A DNA stretch of 64,000 nucleotides. Source: Prochlorococcus marinus str. MIT 9215 (lineage in GTDB: Bacteria; Cyanobacteriota; Cyanobacteriia; PCC-6307; Cyanobiaceae). The DNA lies in assembly GCF_000018065.1 (NCBI RefSeq), contig NC_009840.1, positions 930,001 through 994,000 of the forward strand. Reading direction: 5' to 3'. Shown here one piece after another: positions 29,962-39,025 of this stretch. The notes below the pieces were generated by a model. The model worked only from the letters and a program-made list of their open reading frames with translations. It was not told the origin of the DNA and made no database searches. The translations under genes were made by a program, and so were the position numbers. The stretch's first letter is position 1. Every line of letters begins with the position of its first letter.

Positions 29962-30258
29962 TCAAACATTTACAGTTTCTAAATCCTGCATTTGATTATC
30001 ATCAGAATTAGATTTCTTCTTTAATCGATAGGCATAAACTAAAGATCCTAAAGCTATGGTACTAGAGGCAAAAACCCCCGATATGAGTATCAAGGCAAAA
30101 AGACCTCCTATTAGTCCACCTTTTAATCTAAGCAAATTTGATTTAATTAAAAGTATTGACAAAAAAACAATAGTAGCTTTAAGAGAAGAGATTTTCAAAA
30201 AAGTAAATGGAAAAAAAGGATTTAACAACATTTCTTTGGCGGAATAAAATTTAATCAA
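29962..30258 (-). CDS. Small membrane protein, unknown
   Basis: 98 residues from ATG 30258, or 57 from TTG 30135 (LRLKGGLIGGLFALIL). The shorter form keeps one glycine-rich hairpin-like hydrophobic segment (GGLIGGLFALILISGVFASS...) and an acidic tail. The longer one adds another helix. An open frame on the opposite strand is probably a shadow. Confidence 0.5.
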   Translation of the reverse strand: MIKFYSAKEMLLNPFFPFTFLKISSLKATIVFLSILLIKSNLLRLKGGLIGGLFALILISGVFASSTIALGSLVYAYRLKKKSNSDDNQMQDLETVNV

Positions 30259-30283
30259 TTCTAAAAATAAATTTTAAAAACCG

Positions 30284-30312
30284 CATAAAAAAAGACTCAA
30301 ATGAGTCTTTTA
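30284..30312 (-). terminator. Intrinsic terminator for the gene at 30335
   Basis: Stem AAAGACTCA (30291-30299) / TGAGTCTTT (30302-30310), with a run of T on the minus strand side. Placed 23 bp after the stop of the 45-residue protein. Confidence 0.8.
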
Positions 30313-30334
30313 AAATCTATATTAAATATGATGT

Positions 30335-30472
30335 TTAAGCATCAGGGTCAAAATTCTTTAGGTTTGGACCCGCCACAAGACCAACAAGACCAAAAAGGAC
30401 TAAAGAACCAATTCCAAAGCCTGCTGCCCATGGATTGAAACCACCTAAAGCAAAAGAAGCTAATAAATTCAT
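30335..30472 (-). CDS. Small glycine-rich membrane protein
   Basis: 45 residues from ATG 30472: MNLLASFALGGFNPWAAGF then GIGSLVLFGLVGLVAGPNL and an acidic end. One GxxxG-type helix. A longer frame upstream exists, but this start gives the compact hydrophobic protein and sits directly before a good terminator. Probably thylakoid or plasma membrane; no family recognised. Confidence 0.65.
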   Translation of the reverse strand: MNLLASFALGGFNPWAAGFGIGSLVLFGLVGLVAGPNLKNFDPDA

Positions 30473-30671
30473 GATTTTAAAACATAATATCTCCGAGTAA
30501 GCATACAGATTTTTATGGAAAATATATCTATATTGAGACATTTCTTCGTAATTATTAGAATCGTTTAACTAACCTTTATTAGAAATCCACAAAATTATTA
30601 TTATTTGTTTTATTATCAAAGTATTCATGTTTTGTTGGTGCACATTATGACTAACAAAGCTGTTTTTTCTA

Positions 30672-31052
30672 ATGACTTACAATTATACCTTTATTTATGA
30701 TGGAGAATGCCCATTCTGCAATCATTTTTCAGAACTACTTGAGATCAAAAGCAATATAAATAATATTAAAATTCTTGATGGTCGTAAAAATTTAACTCTA
30801 ATTAAATCACTCCTAGAAAAAGGTTATGACCTAGATAAAGGAGCTATTCTCCTTAAAGATGAAGAGATCTTTCATGGGGCAGATGCAATTAATACTATTT
30901 GCAAACAGATAAATAATCCCTCAAGTAGCTTACTTTTGTTACTTTCTAGTGTGTTTAAATCAAATAAACGAACAAATATGATATTTCCTTTACTAGTCAG
31001 AGCTAGAAGATTAGTATTGATATCAAAAGGTATACCAATCACTCTAGTTTAA
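30672..31052 (+). CDS. DCC family thiol-disulfide oxidoreductase (DUF393)
   Basis: 126 residues. N-terminal FIYDGECPFCNHFSELL contains the DxxCxxC signature that names the DCC family (Asp 10, Cys 13, Cys 16), followed by GRKNLTLIKSLLEKGYDL and HGADAINTIC. Predicted thioredoxin-like fold; the partner is unknown. Confidence 0.9.
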   Translation: MTYNYTFIYDGECPFCNHFSELLEIKSNINNIKILDGRKNLTLIKSLLEKGYDLDKGAILLKDEEIFHGADAINTICKQINNPSSSLLLLLSSVFKSNKRTNMIFPLLVRARRLVLISKGIPITLV

Positions 31053-31159
31053 AAATAAAAACTTTCTAAATATTAAATAACATATTTATAAGCTTCTGTA
31101 TCAATCAATGATAATTCATTATTTCTTAGCTAGAACTAGGGGGTAGCAACAAGTATTAA

Positions 31160-31345
31160 ATGATAGAAAACTTCAATCCCTTTATCTCATTGGGCGGTGA
31201 CAACCAAAAAGTTAATCATATGGCTGAAGCAGCACTTGAAATGAATTTAACTTGCAATGATTTAAAGAAGGATTTAGATTTAACTGATGGAGATGTAGTG
31301 GATATGTTGCAACTAGTCATGGATAGGTTTAAAAATAGTAATTAG
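31160..31345 (+). CDS. Small conserved protein, unknown
   Basis: 61 residues, soluble: VNHMAEAALEMNLTCNDLKK and DLTDGDVVDMLQLVMDRF, two helices with the shape of a small helical-bundle adaptor. No family recognised. Confidence 0.6.
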   Translation: MIENFNPFISLGGDNQKVNHMAEAALEMNLTCNDLKKDLDLTDGDVVDMLQLVMDRFKNSN

Positions 31346-31389
31346 GTTTATATTGTTATCAATTAATCACTATATATCCAATATTTTTA

Positions 31390-31692
31390 ATGAAAACAGT
31401 ACAAATTGAGTTATCGAAATATGAATCAGTTAACTTTTTATGGCCTGAATTAATAGAAGATTATGGATTTGATAAAGCCAGAAAAATAGTTTCTCAGGCT
31501 ATTGATCTACAAAAAATGAATGGAACAAAAAACAGCACCATGCCAATCATATTTTCAGGGACAGGAGGATTAGCTCTAATAGCAATACAAATGCTAGAAA
31601 AAGAAGACTTTAAAAATAGTTATAAAGATAACCAAGTTTTAATATTTAATCTAAAAAGAAAGTCATTTCAAATTTTAAATGAAACAAACTAA
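31390..31692 (+). CDS. Conserved protein, unknown
   Basis: 100 residues, soluble: YGFDKARKIVSQAIDLQK, a hydrophobic strand PIIFSGTGGLALIAIQML and a C-terminal VLIFNLKRKSFQIL. No catalytic motif. It follows the 61-residue gene by 44 bp. Confidence 0.6.
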   Translation: MKTVQIELSKYESVNFLWPELIEDYGFDKARKIVSQAIDLQKMNGTKNSTMPIIFSGTGGLALIAIQMLEKEDFKNSYKDNQVLIFNLKRKSFQILNETN

Positions 31693-31758
31693 TCTAAATT
31701 AATGACTTCTCGATAAAGCCAAAATTACTTTATAGTTTAGAAAAAGCATCTAGAAATA

Positions 31759-32475
31759 ATGACTTTTGAAGCAACCTACCTTGGATCAAATGGTTGGCTT
31801 ATAAAATTCAATAAAAGCAATCTAATTATTGATCCTTGGCTCAAAGGAGATTTAATATTTCCACCTGGAGAATGGTTTTTTAAAGGATCATTAGAAGAAG
31901 AAATTTTAATAGATAAAAAAATAGATGTTATTTTATTAACCCAAGGGTTGCCTGATCACTGTCATGTGCCCACATTAGAAATGTTCAGAAAAGATATTCC
32001 AATAATTTGTCCTAAAAGTGCTCTTTCAACATTAGAAAAAATTGGTTTTAGTTCAATTAAAATGCTTAAGCCAACTGAAAAGACTAATCAATTTAATTTA
32101 AGTTTTGAAGCAACTGCTGGTGCTCCAGTACCACAAATAGAAAACGGATATATTGTGAAAGATGATCAAGATAATGGGTTTTACATAGAACCCCATGGAT
32201 ATCTTGATGAAAATTTAAACAAACAAAATCTAGATGCAGTCATTACTCCTACAAAAAATTTAGAATTACCATTAGTAGGTTCTTTTGTAAAAGGTGCTGA
32301 TGTAATACCTAAGTTAATTGACAAATTCAATCCAAAATTTATACTTTCAAGTACCGTGGGAGGAGATGCAAAATATTCAGGTTTTTTAAATAATTTTATT
32401 TCAGTTCAGGATTATGAAGAGGAATTAAATTGTAACCTTGTAGATCTAAAGAGTATGCAATCTATTATGATTTAA
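31759..32475 (+). CDS. Metallo-beta-lactamase-fold hydrolase, cyanobacterial type
   Basis: 238 residues. Opens like an MBL-fold protein (TYLGSNGWLIKFNKSNLIIDPWL), but the canonical HxHxDH loop is altered to LTQGLPDHCHVPTLEMF, keeping the D-H pair and replacing the two leading His with other residues. Metal binding may therefore be reduced or rearranged. A cyanobacterial subfamily similar to UlaG-like hydrolases; the substrate is unknown. Confidence 0.8.
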   Translation: MTFEATYLGSNGWLIKFNKSNLIIDPWLKGDLIFPPGEWFFKGSLEEEILIDKKIDVILLTQGLPDHCHVPTLEMFRKDIPIICPKSALSTLEKIGFSSIKMLKPTEKTNQFNLSFEATAGAPVPQIENGYIVKDDQDNGFYIEPHGYLDENLNKQNLDAVITPTKNLELPLVGSFVKGADVIPKLIDKFNPKFILSSTVGGDAKYSGFLNNFISVQDYEEELNCNLVDLKSMQSIMI

Positions 32476-32545
32476 ATTGATCAAAAATATCTTTTCTTTA
32501 GTCAATTAGCTACAAAGTAAATCTATTATTAAAGGAGTTCTAAAA

Positions 32546-32911
32546 ATTCATTCATTTTTTATTACCTCAATACTTTTATTAGCTTTAAATAGTAGCTATG
32601 TATGTGAAAATTCAAAGCTTAACCTTGTGATAAGAAATAATATTAATGGTGACTTTTCCATAGTAGAAAGGATATCCGAATTAAAGCCAGGAGCTTTTAT
32701 AAATATTAATTGGAATAAAAAAAAGCTTATGCTTCCATATTCTCTAAGAAGAGATTATATTTCCTTTACAGATAAAAAATGGGACTGGAGGTACCAATAT
32801 AATAAGGACGGATCGCTCGATATTTATAATCCTTCTTTATTCGAACTACTGCCTTCTGGGGAAGTTAAAACACATTTTTGTCAATCAGAAGATAAAAGTT
32901 CTAACTTATAA
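32546..32911 (+). CDS. Secreted small protein with putative ATT start
   Basis: From 32546 the frame gives a signal peptide (HSFFITSILLLALNSSYVC) and a 100-residue mature domain (SIVERISELKPGAFININW, DKKWDWRYQYNKDG). An excellent AAAGGAG (32531-32537) lies 8 bases before ATT 32546. The first conventional start, GTG 32627, would delete the signal peptide. Start inferred from the ribosome-binding site and topology. Confidence 0.6.
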   Translation: MHSFFITSILLLALNSSYVCENSKLNLVIRNNINGDFSIVERISELKPGAFININWNKKKLMLPYSLRRDYISFTDKKWDWRYQYNKDGSLDIYNPSLFELLPSGEVKTHFCQSEDKSSNL

Positions 32912-32957
32912 TTTCAAAATATTCTAAATCATTTATCTTCTGAACTTCTTTGTAAAG

Positions 32958-35564
32958 ATGAACAATTCAAAAAAACAAAAGGGTATTTCAAAATATGTAA
33001 AACTTGAAGATTACAAAGTTTTTGATTATGAAATTCCAGAAATTTTTTTGGACTTCGTACTTCAGAAAAATGCTGTTAATGTTACAACCATACTCAAATT
33101 GGTAAAAAAAAATAAAAATACTAGAATTCTTATTCTTGACGGTACAGATATCTTAATAAATAGAATATTTATAGATGACTCACTACTAGAAGAGGAATAC
33201 TATGAACAGCAAAAAAATAACTTAAAAATTAAAAATATAAATAAAGATAATTTCTTATTAAAAATAGAAGCAATAATTAAACCGAAGAAAAATACATCCC
33301 TTTTAGGAATGTATGAGAGTAATGGAATCATAACTACGCAATGTGAGGCAGAGGGATTTAGAAGGATAAGTTTTCACTCTGATAGGCCTGATATTCTAAG
33401 CAAATACACCGTGAGAATTGAGGCAGACAAGAATGATTATCCTGTCTTACTTTCAAATGGAAACATCATAAAAGAAAATAATCTTAAAAATAATCGACAT
33501 GAAATAATTTGGGAAGACCCATATCCTAAACCCTCATATCTATTTGCATTGGTAGCAGGGAAACTTAATTGTGTAAAAGACAATTTCGTAACAAAATCTA
33601 ATAAAAAAGTAAAAATAAATATTTATGTTGAGTATGGCGATGAAAAATATGTACAACATGCAATAAGTTCCTTACAGAAATCCATGAGATGGGACGAGGA
33701 TAAATATAACCTTGAGTACGATTTGTCATTATTTAACATAGTTGCAGTGAGGCACTTTAATATGGGAGCCATGGAAAATAAAAGTCTCAATATTTTTAAC
33801 TCAAAATTAATACTCGCTAATTCTGAAACAACAACTGATGAGGAATTAGAAAGAATAGAAGGTGTAATCGCCCACGAATACTTTCATAATTGGACGGGTA
33901 ATAGAGTTACTTGTAGGGATTGGTTTCAATTATCTCTAAAAGAGGGTTTAACAGTATTCAGAGATCAACAATTCACTGCAGACCTTCATAATCATGCAAT
34001 TAAGAGACTTGAGGATGCAAAATTTCTTAGAAGAAATCAATTTAGAGAGGATTCTGGTCCAACATCGCATCCTGTAATGCCAAAAAAATATCAAGAAATA
34101 GACAATTTCTATACGACCACAATATACGAAAAAGGATCAGAAATAATTAGAATGCTTAATAAGCTTGTAAAAGATGAAAATTTCTATAAAGGATTTAGTA
34201 ATTACATCTCAACATATGATGGGAAGGCAGCAACAATAGATCAATTTGTCGACAAAATTTTAGAGCACAATAAGGAAATCGATCCTAAAAAATTTAAGAT
34301 CTGGTACAAACAAAATGGCACACCAAAAGTTAAATTAAGGAGAATTTGGGATCAAAGAGACGAAAAACTTACAATTCAAGCCTCTCAAAGTAATCCGATA
34401 AAGAAGAACCCATATAATAATTTGCCTCTGATAATCCCTATCAATCTGGCTATATTTTGCTCTGAAAATAAAACAATAGAAAAAACAGTTGTTCTAAAAG
34501 CAAAAAAACAAGAATTTATTTTTAGTAATGTAAGATCCCACCTTCAAATCCCTCTAGTAAGTTATTTTCGAGAATTCTCTTCACCAGTTGAATGGGAATC
34601 AGACGCTACATTGGATGAAAAATTTTTAATCTTAAAATATGAAAAAGATTTTTTTACACTATTTAATACCGTAAAAGTATTTTATAAAAAAATCATTTTA
34701 TGCAGATTAGAGGAAAAACCAGATCTTTATATTGAAAATAAATTAATAAACACCCTAATATCATTTATAAAAAATAAAGATATTAATTTATCTCTTTTAT
34801 CAGAATTACTAAGTATTCCGACATTTGCTGAAATTGAATCAGAGATGAAAAATATAGACCCTTTAAAATTATATAAAACAATAGACGAATTAAATTATTT
34901 ATTCGGTACCAAATTAAAAAAAGAATTATATTTTAAGCTCCAAGAAATAGAGAAAAATCTATATAAAGTCTGGCCAGAAGGTAAAAATGAAAGAAAACTA
35001 ATTGAAACCATATGGAAACTAATCTTACACAGTGATGATGAGGAAATTAAAAGCAAAATAATTAATTATGTTGATGGTAATTCGATGACGCTAGCAAAAG
35101 CTGCATTGAATTCTTTCAGTAGGATTAATTGTCCTGAAAGAAAAATTATTTCAAATATATTCTTCAATAAATGGAAAAATAATAGTGTCGTTTTGGATAG
35201 TTGGTTCTCATTCAATGCATCTTTAGAAATTGATGAAAAAACAAGCAGCATTGAAAAATTATTTAAAAATAAATTTTTTGATACAAAATCACCAAATACA
35301 TTGAGAGCCATACTAAATACTTTCGTAACAAGAAATAGTATTTTTCATGCAATTGATGGATCTGGTTATAAATATATTGCAAAAAAGATAATTGACTTCG
35401 ATAAATTAAATCCAATAGTAATTTCACGTTTTGTGAAAGTATTTAGTAGATACAATTATTATTCAGAACCTTACAAAAGTAATATGATAGAAACCATTAT
35501 TCAGATTAAAAAACATAAACTATCAACAAATACTAAAGAAGTATTAGATACAATAATAGATTGA
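32958..35564 (+). CDS. pepN: Aminopeptidase N (M1 family)
   Basis: 868 residues, full length for bacterial PepN. GAMEN exopeptidase motif MGAMENKSLN (near 270), zinc site AHEYFHNWTGNR (near 306, HExxH) with the downstream Glu in LKEGLTVFRDQQF, and a long helical C-terminal domain. It removes N-terminal residues from peptides during protein turnover. It starts 46 bp after the secreted protein and converges on a zinc-ribbon gene. Confidence 0.96.
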   Translation: MNNSKKQKGISKYVKLEDYKVFDYEIPEIFLDFVLQKNAVNVTTILKLVKKNKNTRILILDGTDILINRIFIDDSLLEEEYYEQQKNNLKIKNINKDNFLLKIEAIIKPKKNTSLLGMYESNGIITTQCEAEGFRRISFHSDRPDILSKYTVRIEADKNDYPVLLSNGNIIKENNLKNNRHEIIWEDPYPKPSYLFALVAGKLNCVKDNFVTKSNKKVKINIYVEYGDEKYVQHAISSLQKSMRWDEDKYNLEYDLSLFNIVAVRHFNMGAMENKSLNIFNSKLILANSETTTDEELERIEGVIAHEYFHNWTGNRVTCRDWFQLSLKEGLTVFRDQQFTADLHNHAIKRLEDAKFLRRNQFREDSGPTSHPVMPKKYQEIDNFYTTTIYEKGSEIIRMLNKLVKDENFYKGFSNYISTYDGKAATIDQFVDKILEHNKEIDPKKFKIWYKQNGTPKVKLRRIWDQRDEKLTIQASQSNPIKKNPYNNLPLIIPINLAIFCSENKTIEKTVVLKAKKQEFIFSNVRSHLQIPLVSYFREFSSPVEWESDATLDEKFLILKYEKDFFTLFNTVKVFYKKIILCRLEEKPDLYIENKLINTLISFIKNKDINLSLLSELLSIPTFAEIESEMKNIDPLKLYKTIDELNYLFGTKLKKELYFKLQEIEKNLYKVWPEGKNERKLIETIWKLILHSDDEEIKSKIINYVDGNSMTLAKAALNSFSRINCPERKIISNIFFNKWKNNSVVLDSWFSFNASLEIDEKTSSIEKLFKNKFFDTKSPNTLRAILNTFVTRNSIFHAIDGSGYKYIAKKIIDFDKLNPIVISRFVKVFSRYNYYSEPYKSNMIETIIQIKKHKLSTNTKEVLDTIID

Positions 35565-35578
35565 TTTCTTGATGAGGT

Positions 35579-35800
35579 TTAACTAAATATAATAATAAAA
35601 ATTATAATTATAATTAATAAAATAAATACAAGGTATTTATTAATAAAAATATAATCACTTACATTTTTATCTTTATCTTTATTCCACTTTTTGTTGACGT
35701 ATTCCCTAGTAATAAATTTATTAGGTCTGCCACAATATAAACATGTTGGAGAAGTTTTTAAAATTAGATTTTTACATTGAGGGCACTTTTTTTTTTCCAT
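35579..35800 (-). CDS. Zinc-ribbon membrane protein
   Basis: 73 residues: KKCPQCKNLI and PTCLYCGRPN form a CxxC-CxxC zinc ribbon at the N terminus, then a lysine-rich linker and a C-terminal helix (YLVFILLIIIIIFIIIF). A tail-anchored rubredoxin-like knuckle. Compare the unrelated zinc ribbon at 60247. Confidence 0.75.
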   Translation of the reverse strand: MEKKKCPQCKNLILKTSPTCLYCGRPNKFITREYVNKKWNKDKDKNVSDYIFINKYLVFILLIIIIIFIIIFS

Positions 35801-35962
35801 GATTTAAACTTACTGAATAAAACTTTAATCAGAAACAAAAATAAAATATGTGATTTATTTTATTTATTATATTTTGAATAATTAAATATCATTGCAAAAA
35901 CAAATTTGATTTAAACTATTTAAAAAAATTTAATATAATAATAAATTAGTATTAGTTTTGAA

Positions 35963-36124
35963 ATGTTTGCTATTGCACTTGGAATGTCACCTATCGAAAA
36001 AATTGCTGTTGCGATATCTGCTTCAATTTTTATAATCGCTTTCACATGGGTCTCAATTAAGGGAGATTTAAGAAAACTTGCTAATGAACTAATTGAAGAT
36101 AATAAAAATAATCAGGATATTTAA
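35963..36124 (+). CDS. Small single-helix protein, unknown
   Basis: 53 residues: MFAIALGMSPIEKIAVAI, a helix at about 12-32 (VAISASIFIIAFTWVSI) and a charged tail. ATG start, continuous frame, consistent with a small thylakoid subunit. No family recognised. Confidence 0.55.
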   Translation: MFAIALGMSPIEKIAVAISASIFIIAFTWVSIKGDLRKLANELIEDNKNNQDI

Positions 36125-36137
36125 AATATCTTATAAT

Positions 36138-36338
36138 CTACTTTGGATGCAAGCTAGGATAATCAATAATATGCCTAATTTCTTTAAGAGAAGAACCATA
36201 GATTTTTTCACCATTTAAGTGAACACCAATCCATTTTTCCTTTTGATTAAAAAAATTACTTTTACTATTATCCCTTGTGAGATTATATTTATTATCCCAA
36301 TTTAAAGTTATATCCCAGCCCTTATAATTTTCTATCAT
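36138..36338 (-). CDS. Small conserved protein, unknown
   Basis: 66 residues with the start MIENYKGWDITLNWDNKY and later WIGVHLNGEKIYGSSLKEI. Soluble, beta-rich with no cysteine. Its 3' end converges on the 53-residue gene. Confidence 0.55.
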   Translation of the reverse strand: MIENYKGWDITLNWDNKYNLTRDNSKSNFFNQKEKWIGVHLNGEKIYGSSLKEIRHIIDYPSLHPK

Positions 36339-36430
36339 TTAAAAAAGAGAATATATGCAAATAATACTCACAGAGAGTGAGAACAAAAACAAAAGAAATA
36401 AGTATTTTTTTCGTTATTTTTATTTAATAT

Positions 36431-37606
36431 TTATTTATTGCGAACTTTTATTTTACTAGCAGCTTCATCAGCATTTTTCCTGGCCAAGTTAATGTCTGAA
36501 TTTGATGAAAGCACAACACCCATTCTTCTCCCGTTTCTGGAGACAGGCTTGCCAAATATAAGCACTTTAGTGTTCTCAACTTCTAATGCTTCATTAAGAC
36601 CCTCATAAATAGGATTCATATGCTCTTGGTCAGAAAGTACAACTCTAGTTGCAGAGGGTTCTATTAGATTTATCTGCGGTATTGGTAGATTTAAAAAAGC
36701 TCTTAAATGTAATTCAAATTCATTAATATTTTGACTAACTAAGGTAACCATACCTGTGTCATGCGGTCTTGGAGATAATTCTGAAAATATAACATCATTT
36801 CCTTTTATAAAAAACTCTACACCATATAATCCAGCTCCATTAAGGTTATTTAATATTTTAGTTGTCATTGCCTTAGCTTCAATAATTAAAGATTCATTGA
36901 TCTCTATAGGTTGCCAACTGCATTGATAGTCTCCATTAGATTGAAGATGCCCAATTGGTAAACAAAAAATATTTTCACCATTTTTTTTCCTTACAGTTAA
37001 AAGAGTGAACTCAAAATCAAAATTAACAAATTCTTCAATAATTACACCTTTAACCTTTCCTCTAGAATTTGCTTGTGCCTTTTCCCAGGCATTAAGTAAA
37101 TTATCTTTTGTTTCAACCAAACTTTGTCCTTTCCCAGATGAGCTCATTAAAGGTTTTAGTAATAGAGGAAATCCAATTTTATCTGCTTTTTTTTCTAATT
37201 CATCAAATTCAAAAATATAATCAAACTTGGCAGTTTTTATTTTCAAATCCTTAGAAGCTAAGTCTCTAATTTTATCTCTATTCATTGTTATTTCTACAGT
37301 TCTGGCGTTTGGAACAATATTGAAGCCTTCATCTTCTAGTTCTTTTAAGGCTTCAATTGAAAGAGCCTCTATTTCTGGAACAACATAGTCAGGCTCAAAT
37401 TCTTTTATAACATTTTTTAAAAAATTTTTATCTCCCATATCAATTACTCTCGAATAATCAGCAACTTGCATTGCAGGTGCTTTTTCATATCGATCAATAG
37501 CTATAACTTCTAATCCTAATCTTTTGGACTCTATTACTAATTCTTTCCCAAGCTCGCCACTACCAAGCAATAAAATTCTTTTTTTTGAAAAAATTGAATC
37601 TTTCAT
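36431..37606 (-). CDS. purT: Formate-dependent phosphoribosylglycinamide formyltransferase (GAR transformylase 2)
   Basis: 391 residues, ATP-grasp enzyme using formate and ATP to formylate GAR in purine synthesis, bypassing the folate-dependent PurN. N-terminal ILLLGSGELGKELVIESKRLG, catalytic grasp segments LLKPLMSSSGKGQS and IIEEFVNF, and FFIKGNDVIFSELSPRPHDTGMVTL near the C terminus. All expected segments are present. A small unknown gene lies 15 bp upstream on the same strand. Confidence 0.95.
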   Translation of the reverse strand: MKDSIFSKKRILLLGSGELGKELVIESKRLGLEVIAIDRYEKAPAMQVADYSRVIDMGDKNFLKNVIKEFEPDYVVPEIEALSIEALKELEDEGFNIVPNARTVEITMNRDKIRDLASKDLKIKTAKFDYIFEFDELEKKADKIGFPLLLKPLMSSSGKGQSLVETKDNLLNAWEKAQANSRGKVKGVIIEEFVNFDFEFTLLTVRKKNGENIFCLPIGHLQSNGDYQCSWQPIEINESLIIEAKAMTTKILNNLNGAGLYGVEFFIKGNDVIFSELSPRPHDTGMVTLVSQNINEFELHLRAFLNLPIPQINLIEPSATRVVLSDQEHMNPIYEGLNEALEVENTKVLIFGKPVSRNGRRMGVVLSSNSDINLARKNADEAASKIKVRNK

Positions 37607-37621
37607 AATTTATAAAAATTA

Positions 37622-37861
37622 TTAATCTTTACCGGAAAGTTGGGATGGTGAATCATCTTTAACTTTTTTACCTTTTAAATACCTAAATAAAGACTTTTTA
37701 CTAAACCAGCTTTGACTTCTAATACTATTAGTAATTGATGTTGAAATTGCCCCTAAAAAAAAGAATCCAATCATTGCCCAAATAATTCTTTCTAAATAAA
37801 TTAAAGGTGAAAAAGCTTGGCCGGAATTAATAATTTCCGTAAGTGGGTCTAAAGGGTCCAA
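37622..37861 (-). CDS. Small membrane protein upstream of purT, unknown
   Basis: 79 residues with one helix at about 22-46 (LERIIWAMIGFFFLGAISTS) and a basic tail ending KDDSPSQLSGKD. Same strand as purT, 15-bp gap, so possibly co-transcribed. No family recognised. Confidence 0.55.
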   Translation of the reverse strand: MDPLDPLTEIINSGQAFSPLIYLERIIWAMIGFFFLGAISTSITNSIRSQSWFSKKSLFRYLKGKKVKDDSPSQLSGKD

Positions 37862-38006
37862 ATCTTAATTGAATAATAATTTTAATTATAAAGGTTTAAA
37901 GAAATAAAAAATAAAAACTTCCATAAGAAATAACTAAAAAGATTAGATAATTTCAACACAAAAAACCCCATACAATGTTATCTTCAAAGTGTGATTTTTT
38001 TAAAAT

Positions 38007-38486
38007 ATGCAAGTTGACGTACAAAATACTTCTGTTATTTCAGCAGATGGATCATCAATCAAACTTGGGGAATACTCAGGGGAAGTAATTTTAGTGGTTA
38101 ACGTAGCTAGTTATTGTGGAAATACTGCTCAGTATGAAGATCTTCAAAAGCTACATGATTTATATTCAAGCAAGGGCCTAAGGATACTTGCATTCCCCTG
38201 TAATGATTTTGGGAAACAAGAACCTGACTCTCTCTCAGAAATAAAAGATTTTTGTACTACAAAATTTGGTGTTAAGTTTGAAATCTTTGAAAAGGTTCAT
38301 GCTAAAGGCAATACCACAGAACCATACACAACTCTTAACAAAGCTGAACCTGAAGGAGATGTTGAATGGAATTTTGAAAAGTTTTTAATAGGAAAAGATA
38401 GTAAAGTAATTGCAAGATTCAAACCGGGTATTAAACCGTTTGATGAAAACTTAATAGCAGCTATTGAAGTAGCGTTAGATTCATAA
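38007..38486 (+). CDS. Glutathione peroxidase-type thiol peroxidase
   Basis: 159 residues. NVASYCGNTAQYEDLQKL carries the peroxidatic Cys 37 (usual Lys before it is Tyr here), AFPCNDFGKQEP supplies the conserved Cys 65 and Gln, and EWNFEKFLI the Trp-Asn pair. The cyanobacterial members use thioredoxin or NADPH rather than glutathione, so it probably reduces lipid hydroperoxides. Monocistronic. Confidence 0.92.
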   Translation: MQVDVQNTSVISADGSSIKLGEYSGEVILVVNVASYCGNTAQYEDLQKLHDLYSSKGLRILAFPCNDFGKQEPDSLSEIKDFCTTKFGVKFEIFEKVHAKGNTTEPYTTLNKAEPEGDVEWNFEKFLIGKDSKVIARFKPGIKPFDENLIAAIEVALDS

Positions 38487-38624
38487 CAATTTTCTAATAA
38501 TTAAAATTAAATATTAAAAATCAAGACACTTTATATTGAATTTAAAAATAAACAAATTATTTTAAAAAACTAAACTACTTTAGTAATTAAAACTGTCTCT
38601 TATTCTTAATTTAATTTTAAAATC

Positions 38625-38978
38625 TTATTTTTTATCAGAATCAATTTCTTCTTCTATTGTTTTATCTTTAACTGTTCTTTTTTTAGGTTTAATTGATTTC
38701 GCCTGTGCCTCTACTATTTCTTCTTTAACTTCACTTTCTTCTGGTTCCTCTGATTTTACTTCTGCCTCTACTATTTCTTCTTTAACTTCACTTTCTTCTG
38801 GTTCCTCTGATTTTACTTCTGAATTTTTTAAAGTTTGACTTTCTTCTTTAGTTAAAAGGAATTTTAAAAATTTCTTGAATAATAATAAACCTTTTTCAAT
38901 TCTTTTTGGACCTAAAATTGAGAGCAAAATGACTAAAATTACGAATATTTCAGGTGAATTCAAACCTAATAGTTTCAT
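38625..38978 (-). CDS. TatA/Hcf106-like membrane protein with internal repeats
   Basis: 117 residues. N terminus LNSPEIFVILVILLSILGPKRI resembles the TatA/B transmembrane helix and hinge (the GPKRL pattern), followed by an amphipathic helix. The rest is an acidic/lysine tail with two identical 19-residue repeats (38707-38820). It may be a second Tat component or only share the helix; the true Tat operon genes are not seen here. Confidence 0.65.
   Translation of the reverse strand: MKLLGLNSPEIFVILVILLSILGPKRIEKGLLLFKKFLKFLLTKEESQTLKNSEVKSEEPEESEVKEEIVEAEVKSEEPEESEVKEEIVEAQAKSIKPKKRTVKDKTIEEEIDSDKK
38707..38820. repeat. Two perfect 57-bp tandem repeats
   Basis: Copies 38707-38763 and 38764-38820 are identical and encode the repeated 19-residue acidic segment of the TatA-like protein. 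The period preserves frame; the identity suggests recent duplication. Confidence 0.9.
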
Positions 38979-39025
38979 ATATTTTTATATTCTATATATA
39001 TTTTAGTACATGCTAAAAATTTAAT

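Noticed and set aside
30056..30247. 63-residue frame on the plus strand opposite the membrane protein at 29962
   Set aside because: Antisense shadow: polar, no hydrophobic segment, no upstream SD. The minus-strand frame has the better membrane topology.
38707..38820. Tandem repeat considered as a CRISPR array
   Set aside because: Only two adjoining copies with no spacers, in frame with a coding sequence; it is an internal protein repeat.
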